The position numbers and the translations under genes are program-made. The notes under the pieces were generated by a model. That model was not told the DNA's origin. It ran no database searches and saw only the letters and a list, made by a program, of their open reading frames with translations. Source: Asparagopsis taxiformis (lineage: Eukaryota > Rhodophyta > Florideophyceae > Bonnemaisoniales > Bonnemaisoniaceae). From it: a stretch of DNA of 64,000 nt. Numbering within the stretch: position 1 is the first letter of the stretch; every line of letters starts with the position of its first letter. The stretch lies in NCBI GenBank assembly GCA_030407315.1, contig JALQPE010001752.1:1-64000 (forward strand), read 5' to 3'. Below, in pieces: positions 42,374 through 53,282 of the stretch.

Positions 42374-44696
42374 AAATCTATGAAATTGTGTATTCGGTTT
42401 GGTTCGTCCTGTCAGAATGCTTTTTCTTGGATTCACTCATTCCTGTTCTACAGATACTACTTTTTGTACTTCTCCAGCCGAATATATGACTTTATTCCTT
42501 TCCGCACTCGTAAACTTGCACCTGTTTGTCGCTAGACTACTTCCCTATCCTTTTCCGACGTATTTATTCCCCAGTCTACCTTCAGCTTATCCATTCGTTG
42601 AACTACCGTCAACCTGAACCAGCTGTGCTGCAGTAAAAAGTGATCTACCAAATGCATCTTCCTAGATCACTTTTTACTGCAGTAACTAGTCATTTTTTTC
42701 TAATTTTTCATCATTGGCTCCTTAGCCTGCAATACACGTTTCCGCTCAAAAGCGTGCAGCTATACGCCAGTGTTCTAGTTCATGACGTGTCCATGACGTG
42801 TCCATCTCGAGTCCATGCCGTGTCCATGAATCATCGATGATTTGTCTCTGATTTGTCAGTACGAAAAGCGCGCGCTTTCTCACTACGCAAGTGAAATACG
42901 CGACCTCTGGGCTCACTCTGCAACAGTATTTAAGGCTTGCGTCACGCTAAGCGCTATCGTCATCGCCTGTCGCATGGAGCACACCACCTACGCAGGATGG
43001 GGTCGCGGTGTGCAATCGCATCCCTACGGATGTGGTTCCGCACCGCGGCCTCATCCTTCGATAAGGTTTTCCAGCTCATTTAGTCTTTTATCCATTCCTC
43101 CCACTGTCTTTTTCTGCGGTTCTTCGTTGTTCTTCTGCTAACGTACTTTGCTGCCTTTCCTACTTTCTGTTTCGTCTTTCTCCAGGGCTACTGTCATTAC
43201 TACGTTTTCTAACTTCTAATCGAGCTTTTGGCATACCGTTTCTAGCACTAACCACTGTGTCATCCACTTCTTTCCATCTCTGTGCCAGCAGAAGTTTCTG
43301 GGTTCTCTACAATACGTTTACTAAAGCTCTGGCTGCACTATCAACGGTATGTTCTCTCGCTTCTAATCATGCTTCTAGCGTTGATGAAGTTACATTCCTA
43401 GCACTAACCATTGATTCATCTATTCTTTTCCTTCCAGGTGCCAACAGAAATTTCTGGCTTCCCCTCATCTCTCTTTTCATGCCTATATGTATTTGTAGTT
43501 ACTTTATGTAGAGCTAGTGTTTTGCCGTTTAGTATCTGCCATGGTGGCGTAGTTCATAGTTCCTTAGTGCAGTGTACAGATGATCTTCATGTCGTGAAAA
43601 TTTTGGCGTTAGCTGCCCATTTACCTATTCCATATCCACTATACCATATCGTAAATCTTGCGTGCCCGCTACTGGCTGCACCCTAGTCTAATTCTTTATC
43701 CCTATCCAGATTTCCATTCTTCCTAGATATCGTTTCAGTCAGACCTATCCGTCCTGCAGTTTCTCCGCAAAAGTGCGATGTGCCGCCCATTCTACCTTTC
43801 AGTTTCTACCCAGAGCGCCCACCGGTATAACCACTCTACCCAGTGGACATGGACCACGCCCACCCGACGGTACAACTACTCTACCCAGTAAACATGGTCC
43901 ACGCCAACCCGACGGTACAACCACTACATCCAGTGGAAGTGAACCGTACCCATTACAGTGCTCCACGGTGGAATAATTCCAGTGTCACGAGCAGGTGTGA
44001 TAATAGAACATATCCGGGCTTTACACAGTACTGTAGTTTGGAAACTAACCGCGCTTTGCCTTGGGCCGCACATGCCCAGTCAATGGTCCCTTTCCAAATT
44101 ATCGTTTGGCCAGTTCCACAAGTCAGCTTGGTCACGTCCCATGAGCAAAAAGTCACCTACTCTGGAATTATTCCAATGAATACAATAATCATACTTTGGT
44201 CACCGTCCATTCAGCGAGTGCTGCTTACGCCTGGTTTCAGACACCGGACCGTCACGGTGTGCCCATTATATTTTATAGTTTATTTCTACGAATCGCTCTG
44301 CACCTTCCACCACATATCGCAGTCACGGTGCACCCCATATCTAACTATACCCATATACAGTACTGGTTCCATTCCAACAGTCCGTGCCTGCGTGACTTGG
44401 CCCGTTCTAGTCAACCCGCCGTCCTGCTCATATATGGACGTGGTTCATTTCCATCCCTACGTGTCCTTCCGTACATGGTTCAGCCATCACCTCACCGCCA
44501 CACCATAGTTCTGCTTGGTTCCTGCCTACTGTAAAACAAAATCGCCGTGCTGGTCTCAGCCCATGATTTTTTACATTTTTTTCGATGGGCCTTATCCAAA
44601 CGTTGGGGATGGGCGTTCCGCTAAAATATGGTGACTAGTTCTACTGTACAATACGGCATTTTCCATGGAATATTCTCTATTTTTGCTTATGCTGTG
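42374..44696. repeat. Right arm of element X
   Basis: 2.3 kb without a supported gene. It holds a 55-nt hairpin at 42628-42682 (CTGCAGTAAAAAGTGATCTA and its inverse around a short loop). A tandem repeat of about 51 bp lies at about 43824-43960, with CTCTACCCAGT and CCACGCCCACCCGACGG. Many short GTCCAT/CCGT motifs follow. It ends in the TIR TTGCTTATGCTGTG. Open frames here are weak and compositionally biased. Confidence 0.6.
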
Positions 44697-45890
44697 ACGG
44701 GTGGGAAGATTCACTTGCAAATGGCCAGCATAAAAAGAGTCGTCTGCAGAACAACGTGGACATTTTGTGTACAAAAGCGGTGCAAAAGCTGTGTCTCGGC
44801 GAGTCGAAACTCGAGCACGACCGCCGACATGACTTGAAAAATGTGCACGTGTTCCTCAGAGAAGATGCGACGGAGGTAGAGCCACCTAGAGTGGCGCAGT
44901 GACGATCACACATTTGCCATCGCACAGTGGCACGCGTGCGCGAAGAAAAAGAGTGCGGAGGTGGTGCAGCGGGAGCGTGAGCGCATGAAGCGAGATTCGA
45001 AAGGCATCAATACGCTGTGCGTCATCGGTGAACATCGACCAATCGGTTTGGAAGCGACTAAGCAGCGTGGTGGCGACGATAAAAGCACGTGTGGCGTTGC
45101 ATTGGTGTCAATCAATTGCGTGCATATGGACGATGCGGATTGTCAACTACGCAAGGCGATGAGATAACGATTCGCTTGCGGTACTTGTGTGCCACGGTCG
45201 AGTGCGGTCAAAGCTAGTTGCACATTGGCGAGCGTGAACTGATGATTTTTTGGCATGAATTTGGGTTGGCGGCTTGATGCATGAAAATTTTTGTTGGATA
45301 CATTGTTGAGAGCATGCGTTTTGTGGTGTGGGGCGTTGGGAAATTCTTGCAATCAGCCTTTCTGTGCGCCTGACAACCCCATTTCCGGACACCTGTCTCA
45401 ACACACGTTCTGCTCGACAATTGGATGTTTCGCATATCGGCGATCTCTACATTGTCAGCATCTCTCACAAATGTACAAGTCGCAGGATTTAACATGGAGA
45501 CGGCACCGGAGGAGATTACAGCTGTTTACGCTTTGGCCCACTCGGCGCATCGCGACTATGATCGCAAAAGGCTCTCGAATTGAGAAAATAATCAACTATG
45601 GAACACTCTTCCATATCCGTTTCAGTGCCTTCACAGCAGCCTCAGCGATTAGCTCGAAAAGCTCTTCTGCACCAGCTTTTTGTGCATCGCTGCTCCCATT
45701 CGTGAACCCGAATTTATTCCCAACTTTCGTTGGAAATTGAGGAATATGACTTCACATTCCTCAGCGATTGCAGGCCCTTCAGCACGCTTCCAATCGTCAT
45801 CACACTGAAATCGACAATGTAATCTCCTATCCCAACTGAACTAAACATGATTCTATTCTCTATTGGCAGAATAAGCTTCATTGAGACTCG
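44697..45890. pseudogene. Unrecognised gene remnants right of element X
   Basis: Several plus-strand frames look protein-like but are short and shifted: DILCTKAVQKLCLGESKLEH (about 44760), LKNVHVFLREDATEVEPP (about 44840), and VQRERERMKRDSKGINTLC continuing to 45165. I do not recognise the product. By position it resembles the cargo zones of elements 1 and 2, so it may be captured host sequence inside element 3. It does not continue the gag found left of element X. Confidence 0.35.
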
Positions 45891-46434
45891 AAACCCCATT
45901 CCCATTCTAGCTCGGTCGATCTGCAATCCTCCTGAACTTATCCTCCCTCGTACTAACTTTGCTACCTCAAAATATCTGTAAAGCTCGAGCACAATTATGA
46001 TGGTCGTATACCATACACGATTCCAATATTTACCTTCACACCAACACTATGCTCTATATTTCCTCTCAAGTCCACTCCACCAGACAGTATAGTCAACCAA
46101 TGCACGGTACTACCCGCAGACAATACAATTTGCTATCTACACTACTGTCTCCAGATTTCCCCAGACAGTGCAGTAATCCAATACAATGCATTGCCTCAGA
46201 CAGTAAAATGTACTTTCTGCACATACTGTCTGGCGGCAACACTTCCGGACAGTAAAATTTACTGTTCTGGACAGTAAATTTTACTGTTTCTGGTACTGTC
46301 CAGATTTCGTGCCAGTTTATTGCTGCAGCAGTATTCTGAAATTTCCAGACAGTAATTTTTACTGTCTCAGACAGTAATTTTTACTGTCTCAGACAGTAAA
46401 TTTACTATCTTTTTCCATTCCCAACACCGTAGTG
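45891..46434 (+). mobile_element. Element 3, right arm and right end
   Basis: Nearly identical to the right arm of element 1, ending in CAACACCGTAGTG at 46434 and followed by TA. Its left end is not in the window between here and 16125, and pairing with 1727 fails because the flanks differ (AG versus TA). The left end therefore probably lies upstream of base 1. In that case element 3 contains element 1 and element X. Confidence 0.7.
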
Positions 46435-46477
46435 TAAGTCTCTTTGAGAGAAATTTTCCTTCACAATCATCTTCACG

Positions 46478-48402
46478 ATGCCTCGTAACCCTACAGCGGG
46501 GCCCTCTAGTGAGGACATAGCGCCTGCCAGCGACTTATCCGATTCGGATCTGATCGCCGAAGAAGGCGTGGTGATTAACACCCTGCAAGACCGAGCCGAC
46601 CGAATCTTCAACGAACGTTGGAAGAGTTCAAGGCTGAATTCAGCACCGTCGTCGAGAAGACTGTTCAAGACCACAGGGCAGAAATCGTAGACGCTACGGT
46701 CGAAACCGTCATGGAACTGGTCGAGCCAAAGCTGATGGCCGCCAGCCGAGAAGCTACCCAAGATTGGGACGCTGAGTTCCTAGCGGAAACCTGGAATCAG
46801 GTCAAAGCCGAATTCGCTAAACGCGTATCCCTTTTGGAAACTCGTCTGGAGGAGCTTTCAATTCACGGCTTTAGTGCCAGTCCATTAGGACAACAGGAGT
46901 TTCCTGCTCGCCGCATCCGATCGGCTGATTCCCCTGACCCTACATCCGGTAGGGAGGAAGAAGAAGATCCCCGATTGGATCAAGTCGCAGAAGCAACCCG
47001 ACATCTGCCCGATCGTGTCGACGCCCTCGCCGAATCACTATCCCAAACAGGGAATATCTCTCGCACGAGACAGCACACTCGTGCTACCGGATCTGCACCG
47101 GAAAATCCCTCGTGGGATGATGAAGAAGGACCTCTTGAGGAAGGCTTGGTGCCTTTGAAGGCCCGCGAACCTGCGTTCGACTTAGTGGTCTCCTATCGGT
47201 ACTACCGACTCAAGAACAAGTCCCTAACGACTGATACCCCAATGGGTAAATCAGGAAGCTTGTATAAGCTAACGGAGAAGATCCGTAATTTCAACGCGTC
47301 ATTAACGCCGTTCGATGGTACGGAACCCATCGATATCCTCCGGTTACTCGCGGAATTTCAAGATGCATGTGATTCATGCGGAGTCTCGGAGGGAGAAGCT
47401 ACCAAGTTACTCAAGTATTTCCTGGAAGGAGAACCTCAACGGTTTATCGCTGCTGAGGCGCGAAAGCGCAAGCTTCTCAACCACCTGCACCAGCAGATCA
47501 CTTGGCCTCAAGCCGTAAATGCCCTTTTGGCTCGCTACGCGACGGACAACGTCCTAGCGGACGCTTATGACGCGGTAACGCGTATACGGCAAGGGCCGAA
47601 TGAAGATGAAGCTGCATACGCAGACAGACTGCAGGACGCTGCTCTCCTGTGTGCGAATGTCTTCTCGGAAAGAGACTTGGTCAACTACTACCTCAAGGGC
47701 CTACGCCCAGAGGTTAAACACACCGTTAAGGTGACTATAGGTCGCAGTGGCGGAGAAGATTTTCTTGTTGTCCGTAACCTTACTAAGGGACTCGGGGACT
47801 CTTTACGAGCATCGCTACCCGCGAAACTTAAGGCCTACCCTACTCGGGAAATCGCGGACCGTAAACGCAAAGCGTTGCTCGCTACCGTACCCGGAGAACC
47901 GGCTGTGATACCGCGGACCCCGCCGCCGACCTTACCTTCCCCTACCGGGAACCCAATGGGCGCGCCAATGTAGGCCCCTACCCTAACGGGAGAACATCTT
48001 AAACTCGCTGAGAGTATGATCCCCGAAGGGGTTGTCACTTGGAGATGCTCTGGCTGTCGCCAATCAGGGCACGTGTTATACACTTGTCCTTATTTACCGC
48101 CCTCTGTGGGAACTTACTTCGCCTTTGCGAACTACGCCTATCAGCAAGAACCGGAACAGGTTATGCGCCGCCAACAGCGCCAGTCCGACCGGTTCAACCG
48201 GAAAAGGGATTACCCTAAAGCCGTTCTCCAACGGTCAAACCCTCCAACATGCATGGTTGCGTTGGCCGATGACGAAAATCATCCCAAATCGGGCCCTCTG
48301 AGCCGAGACGTTTTAGAACGTAACGGATCTTCCGTAACGGCTCAAGACGTTGCCGACGCCTTGGAAACCTCCGACGACTCCGACACGTCGTCGGAAAGCT
48401 AA
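46478..48402 (+). pseudogene. Gypsy gag polyprotein with zinc knuckle
   Basis: The ATG at 46478 begins 40 bp after the element 3 end. A one-base shift near 46615 moves the reading frame. The main frame then runs to a TAG at 47973 and continues in the same frame to TAA at 48400-48402. The central capsid-like part has PFDGTEPIDILRLLAEFQDA. At about 48045-48090 lies CSGCRQSGHVLYTC, a C-x2-C-x4-H-x4-C nucleocapsid knuckle. Gag forms the particle and packages the RNA. The stop and shift suggest an inactive copy. The gag stop overlaps the pol ATG. Confidence 0.85.
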
Positions 48403-48802
48403 TGACGGGGAGTGAGGTGTCGCACTCCCGTCAGGAGGTGGAGCGATTATGCTATTCGGTGGACATCTCACCACATCCACCTCTTCAGGAAAAGGCTGCA
48501 ACTCCCTCTAGGGACCAAAGTATTTTCCAGACACCAACCCCTTCGGGTTCCCCCACAGGGACTCGAACCTCAAGGCCGAAAGCCTCATGCCTGCTTAAGG
48601 CCGCCCATTACGTAGTAATGGGTTCCATCGGACTCGATCCGTCAATTCTCACGCCTATGCGTTTGGTGATGGACACCGGGTCCGGACCATCGGTCATCCA
48701 TGAAAGGAGCTTACCCAGCAACTGGGAACAATTTCAAGTCCCTACGGGAAAAGTTCCGCAACTGTCCGATGCTAACGGCAATCCTCTTCGGATAAAAGGC
48801 AA
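48402..48802 (+). pseudogene. Gypsy pol, 5' part with aspartic protease active site
   Basis: The pol ATG (48402-48404) overlaps the gag stop as TAATG, in another frame. The catalytic DTGSG of a retropepsin-type aspartic protease lies at about 48673, in MRLVMDTGSGPSVIHE. The frame is cut by element 2 after GNPLRIKG. Joining to 60182 gives an in-frame K-I-L-L-S-L continuation. Confidence 0.85.
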
Positions 48803-49370
48803 CACTACGGTGTTGGGAATGAAAAAAGACAGTAAATTTACTGTCTGAGACAGTAAAATTTACTGTCTGGCCGAGACAGTGCGCGGAGACAGTGAAATTT
48901 ACTGTCTGGAAATTTCAGAATACTGCTGCAGCAATGAAATGACACGAAATCTGGACAGTACTAAAAACAGTAAAATTTACTGTCCAGAACAGTAAATTTT
49001 ACTGTCCGGAAGTGTTGCCGCCAGACAGTATGTGCAGACAGTACATTTTACTGTCTGGGGCAATGCATTGTATTGTATTACTGCACTGTCTGGGGAAATC
49101 TGGAGACAGTAGTGTAGATAGCAAATTGTATTGTCTGCGGGTAGTACCGTGCATTGGTTGACAACACTATCTGGTGGAGTGGACTTGAGAGGAAATATGG
49201 AGCATAGTGTTGGTGTGAAGGTAAATATTGGAGTGGTGTGTGGTATACGACTATAGTAATTTCGATGGAGCTTTACAGATAGAAGGATGCAGGTAAGTTA
49301 GTATGAGGGACTCGGATCCGAGTGAGGTCTATCTGCTCTCCTCTAGAACTTATCCTCCCTCAGTGGCTTA
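48803..49370. repeat. Right-arm repeat of element 2
   Basis: Inverse of 15590-16124: palindromes GACAGTAAATTTACTGTC repeated, then a diverged unique part containing CAATGCATTGTATTG and CTGCACTGTCTGG. Confidence 0.85.
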
Positions 49371-50152
49371 CATGCCTTCTTCGCACATTTCATATATTTT
49401 GCTCCCAATCGATGGGAGCATGCTTCTTTTGGACTCAGTGTTACAAAAGCTCTGTGAGCAAACCTGAGCCTGTTCTTCTACCATCAGGATATCGTCTTGC
49501 GGGAGCAATAGTATCTGCGACGATCCAAAACAGCCCTCATAGCCTCGAATTTTTGAAAGCCTATTTCACAAACTGTCTTTGTGTTGCAATAGTTGTACAA
49601 CTAATCACGTGATTACACGAAGAACACGGAGTATGGACGGCCCGCCACATCAACGACACGTCTCTGTTTAAAGGAGTTGCGCAACTCGTCCTTCTACGTA
49701 TTAGGAAAGCCAGAGGCTATCTAGTGCATAATTTATTTGCAGATGGAGATATTCATGGCTGGGAGACGAGGTTGTCTACTGCGTAGCTCAGTGATGCAAG
49801 TGTAATCGAAACCAAAGTGACTTGATATTACACAACCGTATCAATAAATACCCGAAAACGACTGCAATCATCTATCCTATACACACATTTAAATTTTTGT
49901 TCACTGTGCAAATTGGAGCGACGCACACATCGATACCGAGCTCAATTGAACTTTGAAGTTATTACCTCGCTAGCAAACAATGTCTTGCAGAACAAAGCTC
50001 ATCAAGCGCTTGTAGCAAGCTACAGCAAAGGTCTTCGTAAGTGTCGACGAGCAGAGAAGAACCGTCATGCGAACTGAACAAAACCTGCTCTATAGAGCGG
50101 GTAATGGTCGCTTGTTTCGGAACTTTGCGGCTCTACACTAGCATCGGTACGC
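49371..50152. other. Cargo zone of element 2, no recognisable gene
   Basis: A plus frame around 49322-49612 (LLPSGYRLAGAIVSATIQNS and flanks) looks mildly protein-like but matches nothing I know. The remainder is AT-rich and closed in all frames. Confidence 0.35.
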
Positions 50153-50914
50153 TCAGTTAACTGAGCTAATTACAAATCCCAACAGCGACGAGGCAGTGTA
50201 GCTAGAATGCGGCCCAAACTGGCGAAATATGCACTCTGTAGCACGGCGGTGCAGTCGGGATTGATTAGCCTGGTTTGTGAATTCTGCGGGATATGATCGA
50301 CATGTCGATGGTGCACCATTGAGATCAAAGGCGTCACTGAGACCTCTGCAACTGATTCGAACGTGATTGCGGCCAGTAACAAGGAAATCGCAAGTAGTGA
50401 GCGCATCCCTAAGAGACAAACGATTGGTGTGTGCCACAGAAATCGCCGATATAAACAGGGAGAGCATAGCTCACAAAATCGCTTCTCCAAAATAATGATA
50501 GCGATGGTCCGGAGTCGGCGCGATGAGAATTAAATTTCGAAATGTATCGGACACGTTCGCCAACACCACGTTATTGGTCACGGGCATAGCGGCGGTAGTA
50601 TTTTTGGTGAATTGACGCCTTATAAACACCTCTTTTGAACGCGAGAATAGTCGGATGATGGACGCCTTCCTACGCCTCAGTGACGCAAAGAATCTGAGTG
50701 CCTTTGGAGAAGGGAGAGATCGAGGAGTGAAAAAGTTGTTGAAGAGGGGCGAGAGGAGGAGATATTGAGTGAGAGACTGGACTCTATTTCGTGAACAGGT
50801 GTCCCAGTTGATTTCCCATTGCCACTGCCAATCGCTCATGATCGCATAGTACCCATGTCGAGAAATGACATCCATACGTGGATGAATGCAAGCGGAAGGA
50901 GGGCGGTACATCAT
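50153..50914 (-). pseudogene. Unrecognised minus-strand gene remnant
   Basis: A 147-codon frame from 50914 includes a basic stretch SLRRRKASIIRLFSRSK and ends VSDTFRNLILIAPTPDHRYH. A second frame continues below 50467. No family is recognised. Its position within element 2 cargo suggests captured host DNA. Confidence 0.3.
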
Positions 50915-51700
50915 CTTGAGGATATCGTTGTGGGAGATGTTGAAGAGTGTGCACTGACGATACGAAGCATTGGGAGTGATGCTCGATAGTGAAAAAGACT
51001 TATATAAATATATAAAATGCGATGTTTAGCACGTGGTGCCATATGCAATGATTTGGCAAAAATGAGCGTTTATCTCTCGCTTCACTGCCCCAACTGGCCT
51101 TACCTTCAGACTGTAAGCCTGCTTACAGACAGCCCGAACCACTGGTTACCATTCTCCTCGACCCCGGCCCGTCTGCTTTGGCCTCCACATTCTCACCCTT
51201 GACGCTCTCCTCTACAATGCAATTCGTCTGGTGAAAACGCATGTGTTGTGTGCACAAAACGGAATATGCCACTGGACCTAGACCTGAACCGCGACCCAAC
51301 CCATACCCGTCCCCATCCCCGAACTCACGAGTACTACCTCTATCCTCGATGAACTAGATTTGCCAGTTCGTAACCACCCTTATCGCCACAACCTCCTCCA
51401 TCCCTCTCACCAGATGCCGCTCCACATATTGCTATCGACGACCTTTTCGACAATGAGATAGATTAAATCTTTCTCTCTGAGACTGACCCTTTGTTACAAC
51501 CACTATCGCAACAACCACTGCAACAACACCCAACGCAGCCTCCCAACCAAACCGCCTTTCTAGTCGTGCTCGTTCTGCTGTCGACCTGCCAACGGGCGTG
51601 TGCAACGGTTGCACCCCGTTGCACCTTACTTCGAGGGATGAACTGAATTGCGACGGAACGATCGTGATCATCTCCCCTTTCGTCTAAGCTCCATCGCGCG

Positions 51701-52451
51701 ATGAAGCTTGGACGAAAGCATGCGCATGCTCCACATCGCTGTGCTCCGCGTAAGAAACAAGAGCGTCAAAAATCTTCGCTGGTTGACCACGAGCGCATAT
51801 GTCCTGTCATTTCGGCTGTCATACTTCCATCCCTATCAATCATCACCCTCACCACCCTGAGTTGCGACCCAACCAGTCGGGCACCACACACAAATCAATT
51901 CGCGATGAATTGGCTACGCGGCGACAGTTCCAACCGGCTATCCGACAACACAGACCCAAACGCAGTAGAAGCGTTCACGGCCCCCGATTCCAACGAACTG
52001 TGCAGACGTCGACTAGCCAAGCTCGAGGAATGCCTCCTGCGCTTAAGTGCAGGAGGCTGAGAAGGCGCGTCGCAAAGATTTAGAAGAAAGAAAGGCAAAA
52101 TGGATGGCCGAGAAAGCTAAACGCTAACAGGCAGCACCGCCTCCACCGTCGCTAGACCCTGCGCCAGCCGTGCCGAAACCCGTGCCAGTGGAGGAACCCG
52201 CTCCGAAGCGACAGGCACCTGCGCTACCGACCATCGAGTAAATGCAGTCGGATATCGTCGCGAAATGTCTCGGCATAGCATTGACGCCCGCTCCAGTCAC
52301 TGATTCGCAGCGTTTCTGGGTCGAGCAACTGCGCGAGGATGGAAGTCTGTCCGAGCAGCAGCAATTGTTGCTAGACGCTGATATGCGCGTGGACGCGCGA
52401 TTCCATCGATTGCATCTTTTTTTCAATGCGCACCTTCCGGCAGCGAATTGA
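51701..52451 (+). pseudogene. Unrecognised plus-strand remnant with Ala/Pro linker
   Basis: Frames join from KLGRKHAHAPHRCAPRKKQE through a low-complexity A/P/E linker (about 52130-52240). They end in VAKCLGIALTPAPVTDSQRF and SEQQQLLLDADMRVDARFHR, stopping at 52451. Helical and charged; product unknown. It runs tail-to-tail into the DUF3326 fragment, overlapping its last codons, which suggests two unrelated fragments fused during capture. Confidence 0.4.
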
Positions 52452-52765
52452 TCCAATGTATAGCCGTCCACATACATAGCATTGGAAAAAGGCCGATACA
52501 TAAGCGCGCCATTTAGCACGTTGGGATGCGTGATGACATTGTCTGCTATGGATGCAATCAGACGCAATACAGGGATTGCATCACCTGCATACCCACCGAT
52601 ACTGGCACCCATTCCAGTTGGAATAATCAACACAGAAATGTAGCTAGCTGCAGCTGAAGCTCGAGGCTCCACACGGAAATTCAATGGCGTTTCGCGCCGA
52701 CATGCTTTGCTACCGATCTCGAGTTTTGGAGGTGGACTCGGGAAATGGGTCACGAACGCTGGCAT
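52436..52765 (-). pseudogene. DUF3326 protein fragment, captured cargo
   Basis: The frame from 52765 reads ISVLIIPTGMGASIGGYAGD, then DNVITHPNVLNGALMY and SNAMYVDGYTLDQFAAG. This is the distinctive N-terminal signature of DUF3326 proteins (I-P-T-G-x-G-A-x-I-G-G-Y-A-G-D and T-H-P-N-V-L-N-G). The family occurs in cyanobacteria and plastid-bearing eukaryotes; its function is unknown to me. Only about 100 of more than 300 residues are present, and the frame then runs into unrelated sequence, so it is truncated. It is the best single clue that the host carries plastids. Confidence 0.8.
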
Positions 52766-53282
52766 ACTTTCTTCAGCTCGTAGAGATGCAGATGCTCGCT
52801 TCGTGATCGCTGATGTAGCGATTGAGCAAGGTCTAGTTTACAATAGCTCCGTAAAAAAAGCACAATAATCATTATAGCCTTGTGAAACGTTCAGCCCCGG
52901 GCAGAGAGAACATTTCGTTCGTTTCGCCGCATTCTAAACTTGAAACATTGGGTATAGCAGTGTCAAAATCTTCGTAGGTGGTATCCCTGGCACAATTGAT
53001 GATGTCACCCAGAAGTGCTCTCTTGAAAGGGTGGTCGACCACGATCGCTGCGATCGCAATGTGCGACCTGCCTCTGCTCTACTCGGTAATGCTAGTGGCT
53101 CTTGGTCAGAACCATCTGACATCCTCCGTTTCGACTTTTGGCGATCTGCAGTGCTATATCCACTACGTGAGTGCCTCTCTTTGGCAAACGCGAGTGGTTT
53201 CAGAGACTCTTTTGCCCTCGAAATATCTCCAACGTGACGAGAGAGCTGAGTTCGATGCGTTCCTGCTGCATCCACAAGTATA
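52766..53282. other. End of element 2 cargo, weak open frames only
   Basis: Open frames on both strands (52978-53283 plus, 52934-53275 minus) overlap and resemble no known family. Element-1-like arm sequence resumes at about 53283. Confidence 0.4.

Larger units (their letters stand above)
23183..44696 (+). mobile_element. Element X: 21.5-kb transposon with DNA/chromatin-modifying gene set
   Basis: Both ends carry CACAGCATAAGCAA in inverted orientation (23183-23196 and 44683-44696). The dinucleotide AC flanks both sides (23181-23182 and 44697-44698). Less exact inverted similarity continues for several hundred bases (GGTCTGG-ACCA-like and GTACTGT blocks). Inside are five large ORFs, all uninterrupted, plus one small one. 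They encode a reader-like protein, an unknown coiled-coil protein, a methyltransferase-SET fusion, a ParB-zinc finger-dioxygenase fusion, and a KDZ/Plavaka-like transposase at the right. Intact frames and complete ends suggest a young, perhaps autonomous element. One caveat: the two flanks do not obviously join into one known sequence, and a 2-bp duplication can match by chance. Confidence 0.75.

Noticed and set aside
1727..46434. One giant element from 1727 to 46434
   Set aside because: Flanks are AG and TA. The AG at 16125 pairs with 1727, and the ParB-family gene continues across 1727-16124.
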